Source: Sulfitobacter sp. LCG007
GTDB taxonomy: Bacteria > Pseudomonadota > Alphaproteobacteria > Rhodobacterales > Rhodobacteraceae
Direction of reading: 5' to 3'
NCBI RefSeq assembly: GCF_040801785.1
Contig: NZ_CP161805.1
Span: 1,178,001 to 1,242,000, forward strand
DNA: 64,000 nt
In this document: positions 43,413 through 54,805 of the stretch, piece by piece
How the letters are laid out: each line of letters starts with the position of its first letter
Position numbering within the stretch: position 1 is the stretch's first letter
The notes under the pieces: generated by a model
Databases searched by the model: none
Seen by the model: only the letters and a program-made list of their open reading frames with translations
Told to the model about the DNA's origin: nothing
Position numbers and translations under genes: made by a program

Positions 43413-44803
43413 TACCCGTTCTTGGTTTCGAGGGCCTCAGGGTCGCGGTTCTGGGGCTCGGGCGATCCGGGCTCGCCGCGGCGCGGGCACTTGCCGCGGG
43501 CGGCGCAGCGCCCGTCTGCTGGGATGACAACCCGCAGGCCTGCGTAAGGGCGGAGGCGGAGGGGTTCGCCGTCATGCCCCTGCGCTCGGTCCGGGATTTC
43601 GAGGATATCGCGACGCTTGTTGTCAGCCCGGGCATCCCGCATCTCTACCCCGCACCCAATCCGGTCGTCGCCGCGGCGCTCGAGGCAGGCGTGCCGGTCG
43701 ACAATGACATCGGGCTGTTCTTCCGATCTTTCGGGGCGCAGGACTGGGCCGACTTCGATACCGTGCCCCGCGTCGTGGCCGTGACGGGGTCGAACGGCAA
43801 GTCCACCACCTCGGCGCTGATCCATCACATTCTGCACGGGGCGGGGCGGCCAAGCCAGCTTGCCGGCAACATCGGGCGCGGGGTGCTCGACATCGACCCG
43901 CCGCGGGATGGCGAGGTGGTGGTGCTCGAACTGTCGAGCTACCAGACCGATCTCGCCCGGGCGCTGACACCCGATGTCGCGGTATTCACCAATCTCAGCC
44001 CCGATCACCTCGACCGCCACGGCGGCAAGGGCGGATATTTCGCGGCCAAGCGGAGGCTTTTCGCCGAAGGCGGGCCGGACCGGGCGGTGGTCGGCGTCGA
44101 CGAGGCCGAAGGCCTCTTCATGGCGGGCCAGCTCGCCGAGGGCAGGGCGGACGACCGGGTGATCCGTGTCTCGGTCGAACGCAAGCTGACCGGTCCGGGA
44201 TGGCAGGTCTTCGCGCGCAAGGGCTTCCTGTCTGAGTACCGCAAGGGCAAGCAGGTGGCCGCGATCGATCTGCGCGATGTCGCGGGACTGCCGGGCGCGC
44301 ACAATCACCAGAATGCCTGCTGCGCCTATGCCGCCTGCCGCGCGCTGGGGCTTGCCCCGCGCCAGATCGAAAGCGGCATGGTCAGCTTCGCGGGCCTGCC
44401 GCATCGCAGCCAGCTGATCGGCGAGGCGAAAGGCGTGCGCTTCGTCAACGACAGCAAGGCGACGAATGTGGATGCCGCGATCAAGGCGCTCTCGGCGTTC
44501 GAGCGGATCCGCTGGGTCTGCGGCGGGCTGGAGAAGGAAGGCGGCCTTTCGGCGCTTTCGGGCAGGACCGGGGCGGTGCGCAAGGCCTATGTCATAGGGC
44601 GGGAAGCGGCCCATTTCGCCCTTCAGCTCGATGTGGAGGCCGAAGTGTGCGGGACCATGGCCGCTGCCGTGGCGCAGGCCGTGGAAGATGCCGAGCCGGG
44701 CGATGTGGTGCTGCTGGCACCGGCCGCGGCGAGCTTTGATCAGTACGACAATTTCGAGCAGCGCGGCGAGGATTTCGCGGCGCAGGTGGCGCGGTTCCTC
44801 TAG
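43409..44803 (+). CDS. murD: UDP-MurNAc-L-alanine:D-glutamate ligase
   Basis: 464 residues from the ATG at 43409. [19 protein letters not shown] at the N-terminus, ATP loop [36 protein letters not shown] and [17 protein letters not shown]. It adds D-glutamate to UDP-MurNAc-L-Ala. Last plus-strand gene before the reversed flavoprotein gene. Confidence 0.97.
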   Translation: MIPVLGFEGLRVAVLGLGRSGLAAARALAAGGAAPVCWDDNPQACVRAEAEGFAVMPLRSVRDFEDIATLVVSPGIPHLYPAPNPVVAAALEAGVPVDNDIGLFFRSFGAQDWADFDTVPRVVAVTGSNGKSTTSALIHHILHGAGRPSQLAGNIGRGVLDIDPPRDGEVVVLELSSYQTDLARALTPDVAVFTNLSPDHLDRHGGKGGYFAAKRRLFAEGGPDRAVVGVDEAEGLFMAGQLAEGRADDRVIRVSVERKLTGPGWQVFARKGFLSEYRKGKQVAAIDLRDVAGLPGAHNHQNACCAYAACRALGLAPRQIESGMVSFAGLPHRSQLIGEAKGVRFVNDSKATNVDAAIKALSAFERIRWVCGGLEKEGGLSALSGRTGAVRKAYVIGREAAHFALQLDVEAEVCGTMAAAVAQAVEDAEPGDVVLLAPAAASFDQYDNFEQRGEDFAAQVARFL

Positions 44804-44809
44804 CGGTCT

Positions 44810-44829
44810 GCCCGGCGGGCGCGCCGGGC
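44810..44829. terminator. GC-rich hairpin between convergent murD and flavoprotein gene
   Basis: GCCCGGCG, four-base loop, CGCCGGGC, perfect 8-bp stem in the 28-base gap between convergent stops. No T-run. Confidence 0.45.
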
Positions 44830-44831
44830 GG

Positions 44832-46007
44832 TCAGTGCCGCAGGGCCCGGGCGGCGGCCATGGCCGAAGACCAGGCCCACTGGAAATTGTAACCCCCGAG
44901 CCAGCCGGTCACATCAACGGCCTCGCCGATGAAATAGAGCCCCGGCACCGCTTTCGCCTCCATCGTGCGGGAATCGAGCCCGTCGGTGTCGACCCCGCCA
45001 ACGGTCACTTCGGCGGTGCGGTAGCCTTCGGTTCCCGAGGGTTTGAGCGTCCAGCGCGTCAGCCTGTCGCAAAGCGACAGCAGCGCGCGGTCGGACTGGT
45101 CCGCGAGGTTGCCCTCCAGCGGCAGCTCTGCAGACAGATGCGCGACAAGGCGGGCAGGGAGATGCGCGCCGAGCGCACCCGCCAGCTTGCGTCTGCCTGC
45201 GGTGGCGCGCTGCGCGCGCAGGGCGTCGTAGACGACTGACTGCGGGTCGAGGCTGATTTCGACAGTGTCGCCTTCGCGCCAGTAGGACGAGGCCTGCAGA
45301 ACCGACGGGCCGGACAGCCCGCGATGCGTGAAGAGGAGGGCCTCGTCGAAAGACATCCCGCCCGCCGTGACGCGGGCAGGTGCCGACACGCCTGAAATTT
45401 CGGCAAATCGTCCGTCGGGGAAGGTGAAGGGCACCAGACCTGCGCGCGTTTCGGTGACGCCCAGCCCGAAGCGTCCCGCGATTTCATAGCCAAGCCCCGT
45501 CGCACCCATCCTGGGGATGGACTTGCCGCCGGTCGCGATCACCATCCGCCGCGCCGTGACACGGGTCTGGCTTCCCTCCTTCTCGAGGGTGAAGGTAAAG
45601 CCGTCAGGGCCATTTGCAAAATCGCGGGCACTTGTTTGCAAATGCAGATCCACGCCGGCCGAGGTCAACAACCCGCGCAGCATCGCGACGATCTGCTTCG
45701 CCGAACCGTCGCAGAAGAGCTGTCCAAGCGCCTTTTCGTGCCAGGCGATGCCATGCCGGTCGAGCAGGTCGATGAAGTCCCATTGGGTATAGCGTGCAAG
45801 CGCGGATTTCGCGAAATGCGGGTTGCGCGACAGGAAGGCATGGGGACCGCAATTCAGGTTGGTGAAGTTGCAGCGCCCGCCACCCGAGATGCGGATCTTC
45901 TCGCCCGGCGCGCGGGCGTGATCGACCAGCAGGACGCGCCCGCCCGCGTGGGCCGCGCACATCATTCCGGCGGCGCCGGCCCCGATGATTGCCACGTCAA
46001 CCTGCAT
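44832..46007 (-). CDS. HI0933/BaiN-like flavoprotein
   Basis: 391 residues from the start at 46007 (MQVDVAIIGAGAAGMMCAAH); a start 12 codons upstream is less likely because the FAD motif would be displaced. GxGxxG dinucleotide motif at residues 8-13, GEKIRISGGGRCNFTN typical of HI0933-like proteins, ATGGKSIPRMGATG, and the C-terminal GLYFIGEAVDVTGWLGGYN flavin motif. Probably an FAD-dependent oxidoreductase (the PP_4765-like subgroup by length); substrate unknown. It sits in reverse orientation inside the dcw cluster, so ftsW needs its own promoter in the 151-base gap that follows. Confidence 0.9.
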   Translation of the reverse strand: MQVDVAIIGAGAAGMMCAAHAGGRVLLVDHARAPGEKIRISGGGRCNFTNLNCGPHAFLSRNPHFAKSALARYTQWDFIDLLDRHGIAWHEKALGQLFCDGSAKQIVAMLRGLLTSAGVDLHLQTSARDFANGPDGFTFTLEKEGSQTRVTARRMVIATGGKSIPRMGATGLGYEIAGRFGLGVTETRAGLVPFTFPDGRFAEISGVSAPARVTAGGMSFDEALLFTHRGLSGPSVLQASSYWREGDTVEISLDPQSVVYDALRAQRATAGRRKLAGALGAHLPARLVAHLSAELPLEGNLADQSDRALLSLCDRLTRWTLKPSGTEGYRTAEVTVGGVDTDGLDSRTMEAKAVPGLYFIGEAVDVTGWLGGYNFQWAWSSAMAAARALRH

Positions 46008-46158
46008 CTTTGCGCAACTCGCCCGAATGTCGCGGCTTTGCAAGGCGAATTGCGCGCGCCGGCAAGTGCTTCATGCTGGCGTGACGGCGCATTTGGCGCT
46101 AGAGTCCGACACAGATCCCGAAAAGGGACGGAACGAGGCAGACAGTTAGGCAGCATCC

Positions 46159-47328
46159 ATGACTGAAATGGTCTATGGCACCGCCCCCGTCCAGGGCGGC
46201 GAACCGATCCTTCCAAAGTGGTGGCGCACCATCGACAAGTGGGCCATGTCCTGCATTCTGATGCTCTTCGCCGTGGGGCTTCTCCTCGGACTTGCCGCCT
46301 CGCCGCCGCTTGCCGCGAAGAACGGCTTTCAGCCCTTCCACTATGTCGAGCGTCAGGCGGTCTTCGGCGGCACGGCGCTGCTGGTGATGATGGTGCTGTC
46401 GATGATGTCGCCGGTGATGGTGCGCCGGCTGGGGGTGCTGGGATTCCTCGTGACCTTCGTCGCGGTGGCCTTCCTGCCGCTCTTCGGGACCGATTTCGGC
46501 AAGGGCGCGGTGCGCTGGTATTCCATGGGTTTCGGTTCGGTACAGCCATCGGAGTTCCTCAAGCCCGGCTTCATCATCGTTTCGGCCTGGCTCATGGCGG
46601 CCTCGATGGAGCTGAACGGCCCTCCGGGTCGGGTATGGTCCTTCGCGCTTTGCGTCGCGATCGTACTGATGCTGGCGATGCAGCCCGACTTCGGTCAGGC
46701 CTGCCTTGTGCTCTTCGGCTGGGGCGTCATGTATTTCGTCGCCGGAGCGCCGATGCTTCTTCTGGTCGGCATGGCCGGCGCGGTGGTGTCGGCCGGCACG
46801 CTGGCCTATTCGAGCTCCGAGCACTTCGCGCGCCGCATCGACGGCTTCCTCAACCCCGACGTCGATCCGACGACCCAGCTTGGCTATGCGACCAACGCGA
46901 TCCTTGAGGGCGGGCTCTTCGGGGTCGGCGTGGGCGAGGGGACGGTGAAGTGGTCGCTTCCGGATGCGCATACCGATTTCATCATCGCCGTCGCGGCCGA
47001 GGAATACGGGCTGGTCCTGGTGCTCGTGATCATCGCGCTTTTTGCCACCGTTGTGGTCCGCTCGCTGCTGCGTCTGCTGCGCGAACGCGATCCGTTCATT
47101 CGCCTCGCGGGCACCGGTCTTGCCTGCATGCTGGGCGTACAGGCGATGATCAATATGGGAGTCGCTGTGCGGCTGCTGCCCGCGAAGGGCATGACGCTGC
47201 CTTTCGTCAGCTACGGCGGTTCTTCGGTGATCGCCAGTGGCATCGCCGTGGGCATGTTGCTGGCCTGTACCCGGACCCGTCCACAGGGCGAGATCAGCGA
47301 CCTGCTCGCGCGGGGCCGGGGCCGGTGA
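46159..47328 (+). CDS. ftsW: Septal peptidoglycan glycosyltransferase FtsW (SEDS family)
   Basis: 389 residues, ten membrane helices. [14 protein letters not shown], the polymerase-associated segment [17 protein letters not shown] and [15 protein letters not shown] are SEDS signatures. It polymerises lipid II at the septum with FtsI. First gene of the second dcw segment; its end overlaps murG (GTGA). Confidence 0.96.
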   Translation: MTEMVYGTAPVQGGEPILPKWWRTIDKWAMSCILMLFAVGLLLGLAASPPLAAKNGFQPFHYVERQAVFGGTALLVMMVLSMMSPVMVRRLGVLGFLVTFVAVAFLPLFGTDFGKGAVRWYSMGFGSVQPSEFLKPGFIIVSAWLMAASMELNGPPGRVWSFALCVAIVLMLAMQPDFGQACLVLFGWGVMYFVAGAPMLLLVGMAGAVVSAGTLAYSSSEHFARRIDGFLNPDVDPTTQLGYATNAILEGGLFGVGVGEGTVKWSLPDAHTDFIIAVAAEEYGLVLVLVIIALFATVVVRSLLRLLRERDPFIRLAGTGLACMLGVQAMINMGVAVRLLPAKGMTLPFVSYGGSSVIASGIAVGMLLACTRTRPQGEISDLLARGRGR

Positions 47329-48428
47329 GCAGCGCGCCGCTGCTGCTGATCGCTGCGGGGGGCACGGGGGGACACATGTTCCCGGCCCAGGCGCTGGCCG
47401 AGGCGATGCTGTATCGGGGCTGGCGGGTGAAGCTTTCGACCGATGCGCGGGGCGCGCGCTATACCGGCGGCTTCCCGCAGGCGACCGAGATCGAGGAAGT
47501 GGGCAGCGCGACCTTCGCCCGGGGCGGATTGCTCGAAAAGGCGGCAGTGCCTCCGCGCATTGCCGGGGGCGTGTCCTCGGCGCTCTGGCGCATGCTGCGC
47601 GACCGGCCTTCCGTCGTGGTGGGCTTCGGCGGGTACCCGACGATACCCGCGATGGCGGCCGCCTGGCTGATGCGACTGCCGCGCATGATCCACGAACAGA
47701 ACGGCGTGCTGGGCAAGGTGAACACGATCTTCGCGCCACGCGTCGACGTGGTGGCCTGCGGAAGCTGGCCCACGGAGCTGCCCGAGGGTGTCGAGGGCAT
47801 CCATACCGGCAACCCCGTGCGCAGCGCGGTGCTGGACCGGTCGGAATCGGGCTACATCGCGCCGGGCGACTATCCGATGGAGCTGCTTGTGATCGGCGGA
47901 AGCCAGGGCGCCCGGATTCTGTCGGACGTCGTGCCGCCCGCCGTGGCGGACCTGCCGCCGGAGCTTCTGCGCAACCTGCGGGTCAGCCATCAGGCGCGCG
48001 AGGAGGACGTTGAGCGGGTCGCGGATTTCTATCGCGAGCACGGGGTGCGCGCCGAGGTCGCTCCGTTCTTTGACGACATCGCCCGGCGCATGTCCGAGGC
48101 GCAGCTGGTGATCTCGCGCTCGGGAGCCTCGTCGGTGGCCGACATATCTGTCATCGGGCGGCCCTCCATCCTGATCCCCTTTGCCGCAGCAGCGGCGGAT
48201 CATCAGACCGCGAATGCGCGGGGGCTGGTAGAGGCAGGCGGGGCGATCCTCGTGCCCGAGGCACGCGCGACCCCCGAGACGCTTCGGGAACAGATATTGA
48301 ACGTGCTGGACAATCCGGAAGGTGCGATGCAAATGGCCCGTTCTGCGCAGGCCGTGGCACGACCCGACGCGACCCAGAATCTGGTAGAGCTTGTGGAAGA
48401 ACTGGCGGCGAGAGGACAGGACAGATGA
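47325..48428 (+). CDS. murG: UDP-GlcNAc:lipid I N-acetylglucosaminyltransferase
   Basis: 367 residues from a GTG at 47325 overlapping the ftsW stop. [20 protein letters not shown] at the N-terminus, [37 protein letters not shown] and [13 protein letters not shown] (donor-binding site) identify MurG. It makes lipid II on the cytoplasmic face of the inner membrane. Confidence 0.97.
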   Translation: MSSAPLLLIAAGGTGGHMFPAQALAEAMLYRGWRVKLSTDARGARYTGGFPQATEIEEVGSATFARGGLLEKAAVPPRIAGGVSSALWRMLRDRPSVVVGFGGYPTIPAMAAAWLMRLPRMIHEQNGVLGKVNTIFAPRVDVVACGSWPTELPEGVEGIHTGNPVRSAVLDRSESGYIAPGDYPMELLVIGGSQGARILSDVVPPAVADLPPELLRNLRVSHQAREEDVERVADFYREHGVRAEVAPFFDDIARRMSEAQLVISRSGASSVADISVIGRPSILIPFAAAAADHQTANARGLVEAGGAILVPEARATPETLREQILNVLDNPEGAMQMARSAQAVARPDATQNLVELVEELAARGQDR

Positions 48429-49831
48429 GCGCAGCAACAAAACTGCCGGGCGATGTCGGACCGATCCATTTCGTGGGGATCGGCGGCATCGGGATGTCCG
48501 GTATCGCCGAGGTGCTGCTGAACCACGGCTACCAGGTGCAGGGGTCCGACCAGAAGACCTCGAAGATCACCGACCGGTTGCAGGAACTCGGTGCACGCGT
48601 CTTCGAGGGGCAGTCCGAGGCGAACCTGCGCGATGCCGAAGTGGTCGTCGTCTCCTCCGCGATCAAGCCGGGCAACCCGGAACTGGACGCGGCGCGGGCC
48701 ATGGGCCTGCCGGTGGTGCGCCGTGCCGAAATGCTGGCCGAACTGATGCGGCTCAAGTCGAACATCGCCATCGCGGGTACACATGGCAAGACCACGACGA
48801 CCACGATGGTTGCGACGCTGCTTGATGCCGGTGGCTTCGATCCGACCGTGGTGAACGGCGGCGTCATCCACGCCTACGGATCGAATGCGCGCAAGGGCGA
48901 GGGCGAATGGATGGTCGTCGAGGCGGACGAGAGCGACGGCACCTTCAACCGCCTGCCCGCCACCATCGCCATCGTGACCAATATCGACCCAGAGCACATG
49001 GAGCACTGGGGCGACTTCGACACCCTGCGCAAGGGCTTCCTCGATTTCGTCTCCAATATTCCCTTCTACGGGCTGGCGGTCTGCTGCACCGACCATCCGG
49101 AGGTGCAGGCGCTGGTGGGCAAGATCACCGATCGCCGGGTGGTGACCTACGGCTTCAACGCGCAGGCCGACGTACGGGCGCTGAACCTGACATACGAGAA
49201 AGGCGTGGCGCATTTCGACATCGCGCTGCAGGCCGAGGACATCGTGATCGAGGGCTGCACCCTGCCGATGCCGGGGGACCACAACGTCTCGAACGCCCTT
49301 TCTGCGGTTGCCGTGGCGCGCCATCTGGGGATGAAGGGCGACCAGATCCGCGCCGCACTCGCCAGCTTCGGCGGGGTCAACCGGCGCTTCACCCGGGTCG
49401 GCGAGGTCGAGGGCGTGACCATCATCGACGACTACGGGCACCATCCGGTCGAGATCGCGGCGGTGCTCAAGGCCGCGCGCCAGGCCACATCCGGCCGGGT
49501 GATTGCGGTGCATCAGCCGCATCGCTACTCGCGGCTGTCGACCCTCTTCGAGGACTTTTGCGCCTGTTTCAACGACGCCGACGTGGTCGGCATCGCCGAA
49601 GTCTATGCCGCAGGCGAGGAACCGATTGCGGGGGCCACGCGCGATGCGCTCGTCGCCGGGCTGATCCGGCACGGACACCGACATGCACGGGCGGTGACCA
49701 GCGAGGACGACCTCGAACGGCTGGTGCGCGAACAGGCGCGTCCGGGCGACATGGTGGTCTGCCTGGGGGCGGGCACCATCAGCGCATGGGCGAACGCGCT
49801 TCCCGACCGGCTGCGCAGGGGGGCGGCATGA
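48425..49831 (+). CDS. murC: UDP-MurNAc:L-alanine ligase
   Basis: 468 residues. [20 protein letters not shown] at the N-terminus, ATP loop [40 protein letters not shown], and [20 protein letters not shown]. It adds the first amino acid of the stem peptide. ATGA-coupled to murG. Confidence 0.97.
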   Translation: MSAATKLPGDVGPIHFVGIGGIGMSGIAEVLLNHGYQVQGSDQKTSKITDRLQELGARVFEGQSEANLRDAEVVVVSSAIKPGNPELDAARAMGLPVVRRAEMLAELMRLKSNIAIAGTHGKTTTTTMVATLLDAGGFDPTVVNGGVIHAYGSNARKGEGEWMVVEADESDGTFNRLPATIAIVTNIDPEHMEHWGDFDTLRKGFLDFVSNIPFYGLAVCCTDHPEVQALVGKITDRRVVTYGFNAQADVRALNLTYEKGVAHFDIALQAEDIVIEGCTLPMPGDHNVSNALSAVAVARHLGMKGDQIRAALASFGGVNRRFTRVGEVEGVTIIDDYGHHPVEIAAVLKAARQATSGRVIAVHQPHRYSRLSTLFEDFCACFNDADVVGIAEVYAAGEEPIAGATRDALVAGLIRHGHRHARAVTSEDDLERLVREQARPGDMVVCLGAGTISAWANALPDRLRRGAA

Positions 49832-50079
49832 CGCTTTCGCTGACCCTGGCGGCCGTCTGGGCCGTCGTGGCCAACATCCTCGCCATGTTGCCGACCCGCG
49901 ACAACCATTGGCGCCGGGCCTACATCCTGATCGCCTGCGGCATTCCCATCATCGGCTATGTCACGGCCCAGCACGGTCCCTGGGTCGGCATGATCGTCCT
50001 GATCGGCGGAATGTCGGTGCTGCGCTGGCCGGTGATCTTCCTGACGCGCTGGCTGCGCAGCCGCACACTCGGGCGCTGA
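49828..50079 (+). CDS. DUF2484-like small membrane protein
   Basis: 83 residues from the ATG at 49828, overlapping the murC stop (ATGA). Two to three hydrophobic segments ([51 protein letters not shown]). It resembles the DUF2484 family, found in Rhodobacteraceae between murC and murB. Function unknown; position suggests a cell-envelope role. Confidence 0.82.
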   Translation: MTLSLTLAAVWAVVANILAMLPTRDNHWRRAYILIACGIPIIGYVTAQHGPWVGMIVLIGGMSVLRWPVIFLTRWLRSRTLGR

Positions 50080-50080
50080 G

Positions 50081-50341
50081 ATGGGTCTTGCGGTCTCGGT
50101 ACTCGTCTCGCTGTGGATGCTGGCCTGTGGCTATCTCGGCTTCCGCGCCAACCTGCGGGGGTTCATGCTGAGCCTCGCGGCCGGGCTTGTCCCGCTCGCG
50201 GCCATGCTTGCGCTGGTGCTGGGCGCCGGGCCGGGCGAGCCGGTCTTCGCGGAAAGCCTGCTGTCCGCATTCCTCTTCGCCGTTGCCTCGGGGCTGACCG
50301 GGAACCTGCTGGCGCGCCTCGCGGCGCGGCGCGGATCGTGA
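50081..50341 (+). CDS. Small membrane protein of unknown function
   Basis: 86 residues, two to three membrane segments ([57 protein letters not shown]). It starts one base after the upstream stop and overlaps murB (GTGA), so it is translated as part of the murC-murB run. No family recognised. Confidence 0.72.
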   Translation: MGLAVSVLVSLWMLACGYLGFRANLRGFMLSLAAGLVPLAAMLALVLGAGPGEPVFAESLLSAFLFAVASGLTGNLLARLAARRGS

Positions 50342-51297
50342 CCCGCCTGCCGCCGGTGCGCGGAAAGCTGACGCCCGGAAAGCCGATGAGCGAGCTGACC
50401 TGGCTGAGGGTGGGCGGACCCGCCGACTGGCTCTTTCAACCCGCGGACATGGCCGACCTGCGCGACTTCCTGCGCGAACTCGACCCGGAACAGCCGATCT
50501 TTCCCGTCGGCGTGGGCTCGAACCTGATCGCGCGCGACGGCGGCATCCGGGCGGTGGTGATCCGCCTCGGTCGCGGCTTCAACGGCATCGAGACCGACGG
50601 CACGAGGGTGATCGCCGGGGCCGCCGCCCTCGACGCCCATGTGGCGCGAAAGGCGGCGGAGGCGGGGCTCGATCTGACGTTCCTGCGCACGATACCGGGC
50701 ACCATCGGGGGGGCGGTCAAGATGAACGCGGGCTGCTACGGCACCTATACCGCGGACCGTCTGGTCGAAGCCGAGGCCGTCACGCGGGCGGGCGACCTCG
50801 TGACCTTGTCCCCGGCCGAGCTGAAGTTCGCCTACCGCCAGAGCGCCGTGCCCGATGACTGGGTGCTTGTCCGCGCGGTATTCGAGGCCCCGAGGGGTGA
50901 TCCCGGCGCGCTGCTGGCGCGGATGGAGGACCAGCTTGCCGCGCGCGACGCGACACAGCCGGTGAAGGAGCGAAGCGCAGGCTCGACCTTTCGCAATCCG
51001 GCCGGGTTTTCCTCGACCGGGCGCGCAGACGACGTGCACGAGATGAAGGCCTGGGCGGTGATCGACCGCGCCGGAATGCGCGGCGCGCGAAGGGGTGGGG
51101 CGCAGATGAGCGCCAAACATGCCAATTTTCTTCTCAATACCGGCGATGCAACCGCTGCGGACCTCGAGGGATTGGGCGAGGAGGTGCGAAAAAAGGTTTA
51201 CGATTCAAGCGGTATCACGCTAGAATGGGAAATCATGCGGGTCGGCGAACCGGCCCCACAGGAAAAGGTCCGCAAAGGGCCCGGCAACCAAGAATAA
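50338..51297 (+). CDS. murB: UDP-N-acetylenolpyruvoylglucosamine reductase
   Basis: 319 residues from a GTG at 50338. FAD-binding [47 protein letters not shown], and SAGSTFRNP with the catalytic serine region; HANFLLN near the end. It reduces the enolpyruvyl group to make UDP-MurNAc, the substrate of MurC. Confidence 0.97.
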   Translation: MTRLPPVRGKLTPGKPMSELTWLRVGGPADWLFQPADMADLRDFLRELDPEQPIFPVGVGSNLIARDGGIRAVVIRLGRGFNGIETDGTRVIAGAAALDAHVARKAAEAGLDLTFLRTIPGTIGGAVKMNAGCYGTYTADRLVEAEAVTRAGDLVTLSPAELKFAYRQSAVPDDWVLVRAVFEAPRGDPGALLARMEDQLAARDATQPVKERSAGSTFRNPAGFSSTGRADDVHEMKAWAVIDRAGMRGARRGGAQMSAKHANFLLNTGDATAADLEGLGEEVRKKVYDSSGITLEWEIMRVGEPAPQEKVRKGPGNQE

Positions 51298-51332
51298 GGG
51301 CCGAAAAGGCCCGGGCAGAAAAAGGCACCTAG

Positions 51333-52253
51333 GTGGGTCAGTCGAGCAGGACACCCCCGAAAGTGGCGGTATTGATGGGCGGTCCATCTGCTGAGCGCGA
51401 GGTTTCGCTCTCCAGCGGGGCGTCCTGCGCCGCCGCGCTGCGGGACGAGAATTACACGGTGGTCGAGGTCGATGCGGGCCCCGATCTCGCCCGCGTTCTG
51501 GTCGAGCTGAGACCCGATGCCGTGCTGAACTGCCTGCACGGGCGGTGGGGCGAGGACGGTTGCGTGCAGGGCCTGCTCGAATGGCTGCGCATTCCCTACA
51601 CCCATTCCGGCGTTCTGGCCTCGGCCCTTGCGATGGACAAGCAGCGCAGCAAGGACGTCTATGTTCATGCGGGCCTGCCGGTCGTCGAAAGCGTGCTTGC
51701 GCCTGCGGCCGAGGTGCGTCAGCGCCACGTCATGACGCCGCCCTATGTGGTCAAGCCGAACAACGAGGGCTCGTCCGTCGGCGTCTATCTCGTGCACGAG
51801 GGCAGCAACGGCCCGCCCCAGCTTGACGAGCGGATGCCCGAGCGGGTGATGGTCGAGGCCTTCGTGGCGGGGCGCGAGCTGACAACCACGGTGCTGGGCG
51901 ATCGCGCATTGGGCGTGACCGACATCCTGACGGATGGCTGGTATGACTACGATGCCAAGTACAAGCCCGGCGGATCGCGCCATGTGATCCCCGCCGAGGT
52001 TCCCGAAGAGATCACCGCGCTGTGCCTCGACTACGCCCTGCGCGCCCACCGGGCGCTTGGCTGCCGGGGCCTGAGCCGGACGGACTTCCGCTGGGACGAG
52101 AGCCGCGGCAGGGACGGGCTGATCCTGCTCGAAACCAACACCCAGCCCGGGATGACCCCCACATCGCTCGCGCCCGAACAGGCGCAGGCAACCGGCATGA
52201 GCTTCGGCCAGCTCTGCGCCTGGATGGTGGAGGACGCCTCATGCGATCGCTGA
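51333..52253 (+). CDS. ddl: D-alanine:D-alanine ligase
   Basis: 306 residues from a GTG at 51333. ATP-grasp fold: [63 protein letters not shown] and [15 protein letters not shown]. It supplies D-Ala-D-Ala to MurF. Its end overlaps ftsQ by 13 bases. Confidence 0.96.
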   Translation: MGQSSRTPPKVAVLMGGPSAEREVSLSSGASCAAALRDENYTVVEVDAGPDLARVLVELRPDAVLNCLHGRWGEDGCVQGLLEWLRIPYTHSGVLASALAMDKQRSKDVYVHAGLPVVESVLAPAAEVRQRHVMTPPYVVKPNNEGSSVGVYLVHEGSNGPPQLDERMPERVMVEAFVAGRELTTTVLGDRALGVTDILTDGWYDYDAKYKPGGSRHVIPAEVPEEITALCLDYALRAHRALGCRGLSRTDFRWDESRGRDGLILLETNTQPGMTPTSLAPEQAQATGMSFGQLCAWMVEDASCDR

Positions 52254-53119
52254 TCGAGCGCTTCTCGTACGACCGGTCCGATCCCGCGCCCTCGCGCTGG
52301 TCCTGGCGGATGCAGCGCCTGATGCTGACGCCCGCATTCCGTTTCGCACTGCGGGTCGGACTTCCGCTTGTCGTGGTCGCCGGCGCGGCCGGCATCTGGC
52401 TTTCCGATCCCGACCGGCGCGCGCAACTTGGGCAATACGTCGAGGAGACCAGGGCCGCTATCGAGGGCCGCCCGGAATTCATGGTCCAGATGATGGCGAT
52501 CGACGGCGTCGACGACGCGCTTGCCGCCGAGATCCGCGCAGCAGTGCCGATCAACTTTCCGCTCAGCTCCTTCGATCTCGACCTCGAACAGATCCGCCTG
52601 ACCGTCGCCGCGCTCGATCCGGTTCGCTCGGTCGGCGCGCGGATCCGGCCCGGCGGCGTTCTGGAGATTTCGGTCCAGCCGCGGGTTCCGGCGGCGATCT
52701 GGCGCAACCGTCAGGGGCTCGTGATGCTGGACGCCAACGGCGTGACCGTCGGAACGCTTTCCAGCCGCGCGGCGCGGCCGGACCTGCCGCTGATCGCCGG
52801 GGACGGCGCGGAGGGCCATGTCTCGGAGGCGCTCGACCTCGCTGCCGCGGCACTGCCGCTCGGCGGCCGGTTGCGCGGGATCGTCAGGGTCGGGGAACGG
52901 CGCTGGGACATCGTGCTCGACCGCGACCAGCGCATCCTGCTGCCCGAGGAAGAGCCGCTTCAGGCGCTCGAGCGGGTCATCGCCATGGAGGGCGCGCAGG
53001 ACGTGCTCAGCCGTGACGTCGCGCAGGTCGACATGCGCCTCGCCGCGCGTCCGACGGTAAGAATGAGTGAAAACGCCAGCAAGGACTGGTGGGAAATCAG
53101 GCAGAAATTGGGGCAGTGA
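52241..53119 (+). CDS. ftsQ: Cell division protein FtsQ
   Basis: 292 residues from the ATG at 52241, which lies inside ddl. A cytoplasmic basic tail, one membrane helix (about 35-55), then a periplasmic POTRA-like region ([40 protein letters not shown]) and a beta domain ending near [10 protein letters not shown]. It links early and late divisome proteins. Located between ddl and ftsA as usual in this order. Confidence 0.93.
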   Translation: MRSLIERFSYDRSDPAPSRWSWRMQRLMLTPAFRFALRVGLPLVVVAGAAGIWLSDPDRRAQLGQYVEETRAAIEGRPEFMVQMMAIDGVDDALAAEIRAAVPINFPLSSFDLDLEQIRLTVAALDPVRSVGARIRPGGVLEISVQPRVPAAIWRNRQGLVMLDANGVTVGTLSSRAARPDLPLIAGDGAEGHVSEALDLAAAALPLGGRLRGIVRVGERRWDIVLDRDQRILLPEEEPLQALERVIAMEGAQDVLSRDVAQVDMRLAARPTVRMSENASKDWWEIRQKLGQ

Positions 53120-53120
53120 G

Positions 53121-54455
53121 ATGATGGATCTTTATTCCCGCCAGCGCAGCATGCGCAACATGAGGCGCATGGCGATGCAGCGCGGCGTGGTGGCGGTGCT
53201 CGACGTCGGCTCCTCGAAGATCGCCTGCCTCGTGCTGCGCTTCGACGAGGCTGGGCAGATCAGCGACGAGGGCGAGATCGGCTCGCTTGCCGGGCAATCG
53301 GGCTTTCGGGTGATCGGGGCCGCGACCACGCGCTCGCGCGGGGTGCGCTTCGGCGAGATCAGCGCCATGCACGAGACCGAGCGCGCGATCCGCACCGCCC
53401 TTCAGGCCGCCCAGAAGATGGCGGGGATACGCGTCGATCATGTCATCGCCTGCCTTTCCGGCGCGGAACCGCGCTCCTACGGGCTTGACGCCAAGATCGA
53501 CCTCGACGGCGAGACCGTGACCGAGCAGGAAGTCGCGCGGGTTCTGGCCCGCTGCGAGGTGCCCGACTACGGCGAGGGTCGCGAGGTGCTGCATGCCCAG
53601 CCGGTGAACTTCGCGATCGACCACCGCAGCGGCCTGTCCGATCCGCGCGGCCAGATCGGCAACGAACTGTCGGTCGACATGCACATGCTGACCGTCGAGG
53701 CGACAGCGGTGCAGAACCTCGCCCATTGCATCAAGCGCTGCGATCTCGAACTCGCCGGGGTCGCGTCCTCTGCCTATGTCAGCGGCATTTCGGCGCTGGT
53801 CGAGGACGAGCAGGAACTCGGTGCCGCCTGCATCGACATGGGCGGCGGATCGACCGGGGTCTCGATCTTCATGAAGAAGCACATGATCTATGCCGACGCG
53901 GTGCGCATGGGCGGGGATCACGTCACGTCGGACATCTCGATGGGCCTGCAGGTGCCGGCCGACAAGGCCGAGCGGATGAAGACCTTCTACGGCGGGGTCC
54001 ACGCGACCGGGGTGGATGACCGCGAACGCATCGACATCGGCGGCGACACCGGCGATTTCGAGCATGACCGTCGCACGGTCAGCCGGGCCGAGCTGATCGG
54101 CATCATGCGTCCGAGGGTCGAGGAGATCCTCGAGGAAGTGCGCGCGCGGCTGGACGCGGCGGGTTTCGACCATCTTCCGAGCCAGAAGGTCGTGCTGACC
54201 GGCGGCGGCAGCCAGATCCCCGGCCTTGACGGGCTGGCGAGCCGCATTCTGGGCCAGCAGGTTCGCCTCGGGCGTCCGCTCCGGGTCCATGGGTTGCCGC
54301 AGGCCGCGACGGGGCCGGGTTTTTCGTCGACGGTGGGACTTTCGCTTTTCGCGGCCCATCCGCAGGACGAATGGTGGGACTTCGACATTCCAGCCGAACG
54401 CTATCCGGGCAGATCCCTGCGCCGGGCGGTCAAGTGGTTTCGCGACAACTGGTGA
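53121..54455 (+). CDS. ftsA: Cell division protein FtsA
   Basis: 444 residues from the ATG at 53121; a longer frame reads back into ftsQ. Actin-like ATPase: phosphate-1 VVAVLDVGSSKIACLVLR, IDMGGGSTGVSIF phosphate-2, adenosine motif VVLTGGGSQIPGLDGLA. It anchors FtsZ to the membrane through a C-terminal helix (here LRRAVKWFRDNW). It is a single base from ftsQ. Confidence 0.97.
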   Translation: MMDLYSRQRSMRNMRRMAMQRGVVAVLDVGSSKIACLVLRFDEAGQISDEGEIGSLAGQSGFRVIGAATTRSRGVRFGEISAMHETERAIRTALQAAQKMAGIRVDHVIACLSGAEPRSYGLDAKIDLDGETVTEQEVARVLARCEVPDYGEGREVLHAQPVNFAIDHRSGLSDPRGQIGNELSVDMHMLTVEATAVQNLAHCIKRCDLELAGVASSAYVSGISALVEDEQELGAACIDMGGGSTGVSIFMKKHMIYADAVRMGGDHVTSDISMGLQVPADKAERMKTFYGGVHATGVDDRERIDIGGDTGDFEHDRRTVSRAELIGIMRPRVEEILEEVRARLDAAGFDHLPSQKVVLTGGGSQIPGLDGLASRILGQQVRLGRPLRVHGLPQAATGPGFSSTVGLSLFAAHPQDEWWDFDIPAERYPGRSLRRAVKWFRDNW

Positions 54456-54805
54456 ATTGGTGAATCGCGGGCTGACGCGCCTGTCTGCCTGTGTTAGGCT
54501 GGTAGCAGGGTCCGCAGAGGCCCACACGGCAGACCGAGCAGTCCGCCCATAGAACCGACCGAATCCCCCCAGGCTGGGTTGGCTCGCCCGTGGTGCGAGT
54601 TATCCAGATGATGATGTTGCGTGGCCGCAGACAACTACAGGCTGATGGTTGGGCTTCATCTTGGCTAAATCCGGCTCAAAAGGGCCGGATTTTGCGGTTT
54701 TGTGGAAATTCTTGGATGACGGGCGTCAAGCGAGGGGCTAAGATCGGTCAAACGCGCGAAAAAGGCCCAGGCAGACGGGCGAGAGACATACAGGCGGATG
54801 GACAT
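54456..54805. other. 350-base gap between ftsA and ftsZ (ftsZ leader)
   Basis: No gene of native composition. It contains the terminator-like hairpin at 54667-54694 and an uncertain promoter region downstream. FtsZ therefore appears to have its own expression control. Confidence 0.5.
54667..54694 (+). terminator. Terminator-like hairpin between ftsA and ftsZ
   Basis: AAATCCGGC, eight-base loop, GCCGGATTT: a perfect 9-bp stem with the T-run continuing through TTT, about 115 bases before the ftsZ start. Confidence 0.7.

Noticed and set aside
54456-54570. Two GAATC (GANTC) sites before ftsZ, resembling CcrM-controlled ftsZ expression in Caulobacter
   Set aside because: Only two sites in 350 bases, close to chance frequency, and not aligned with a clear promoter.
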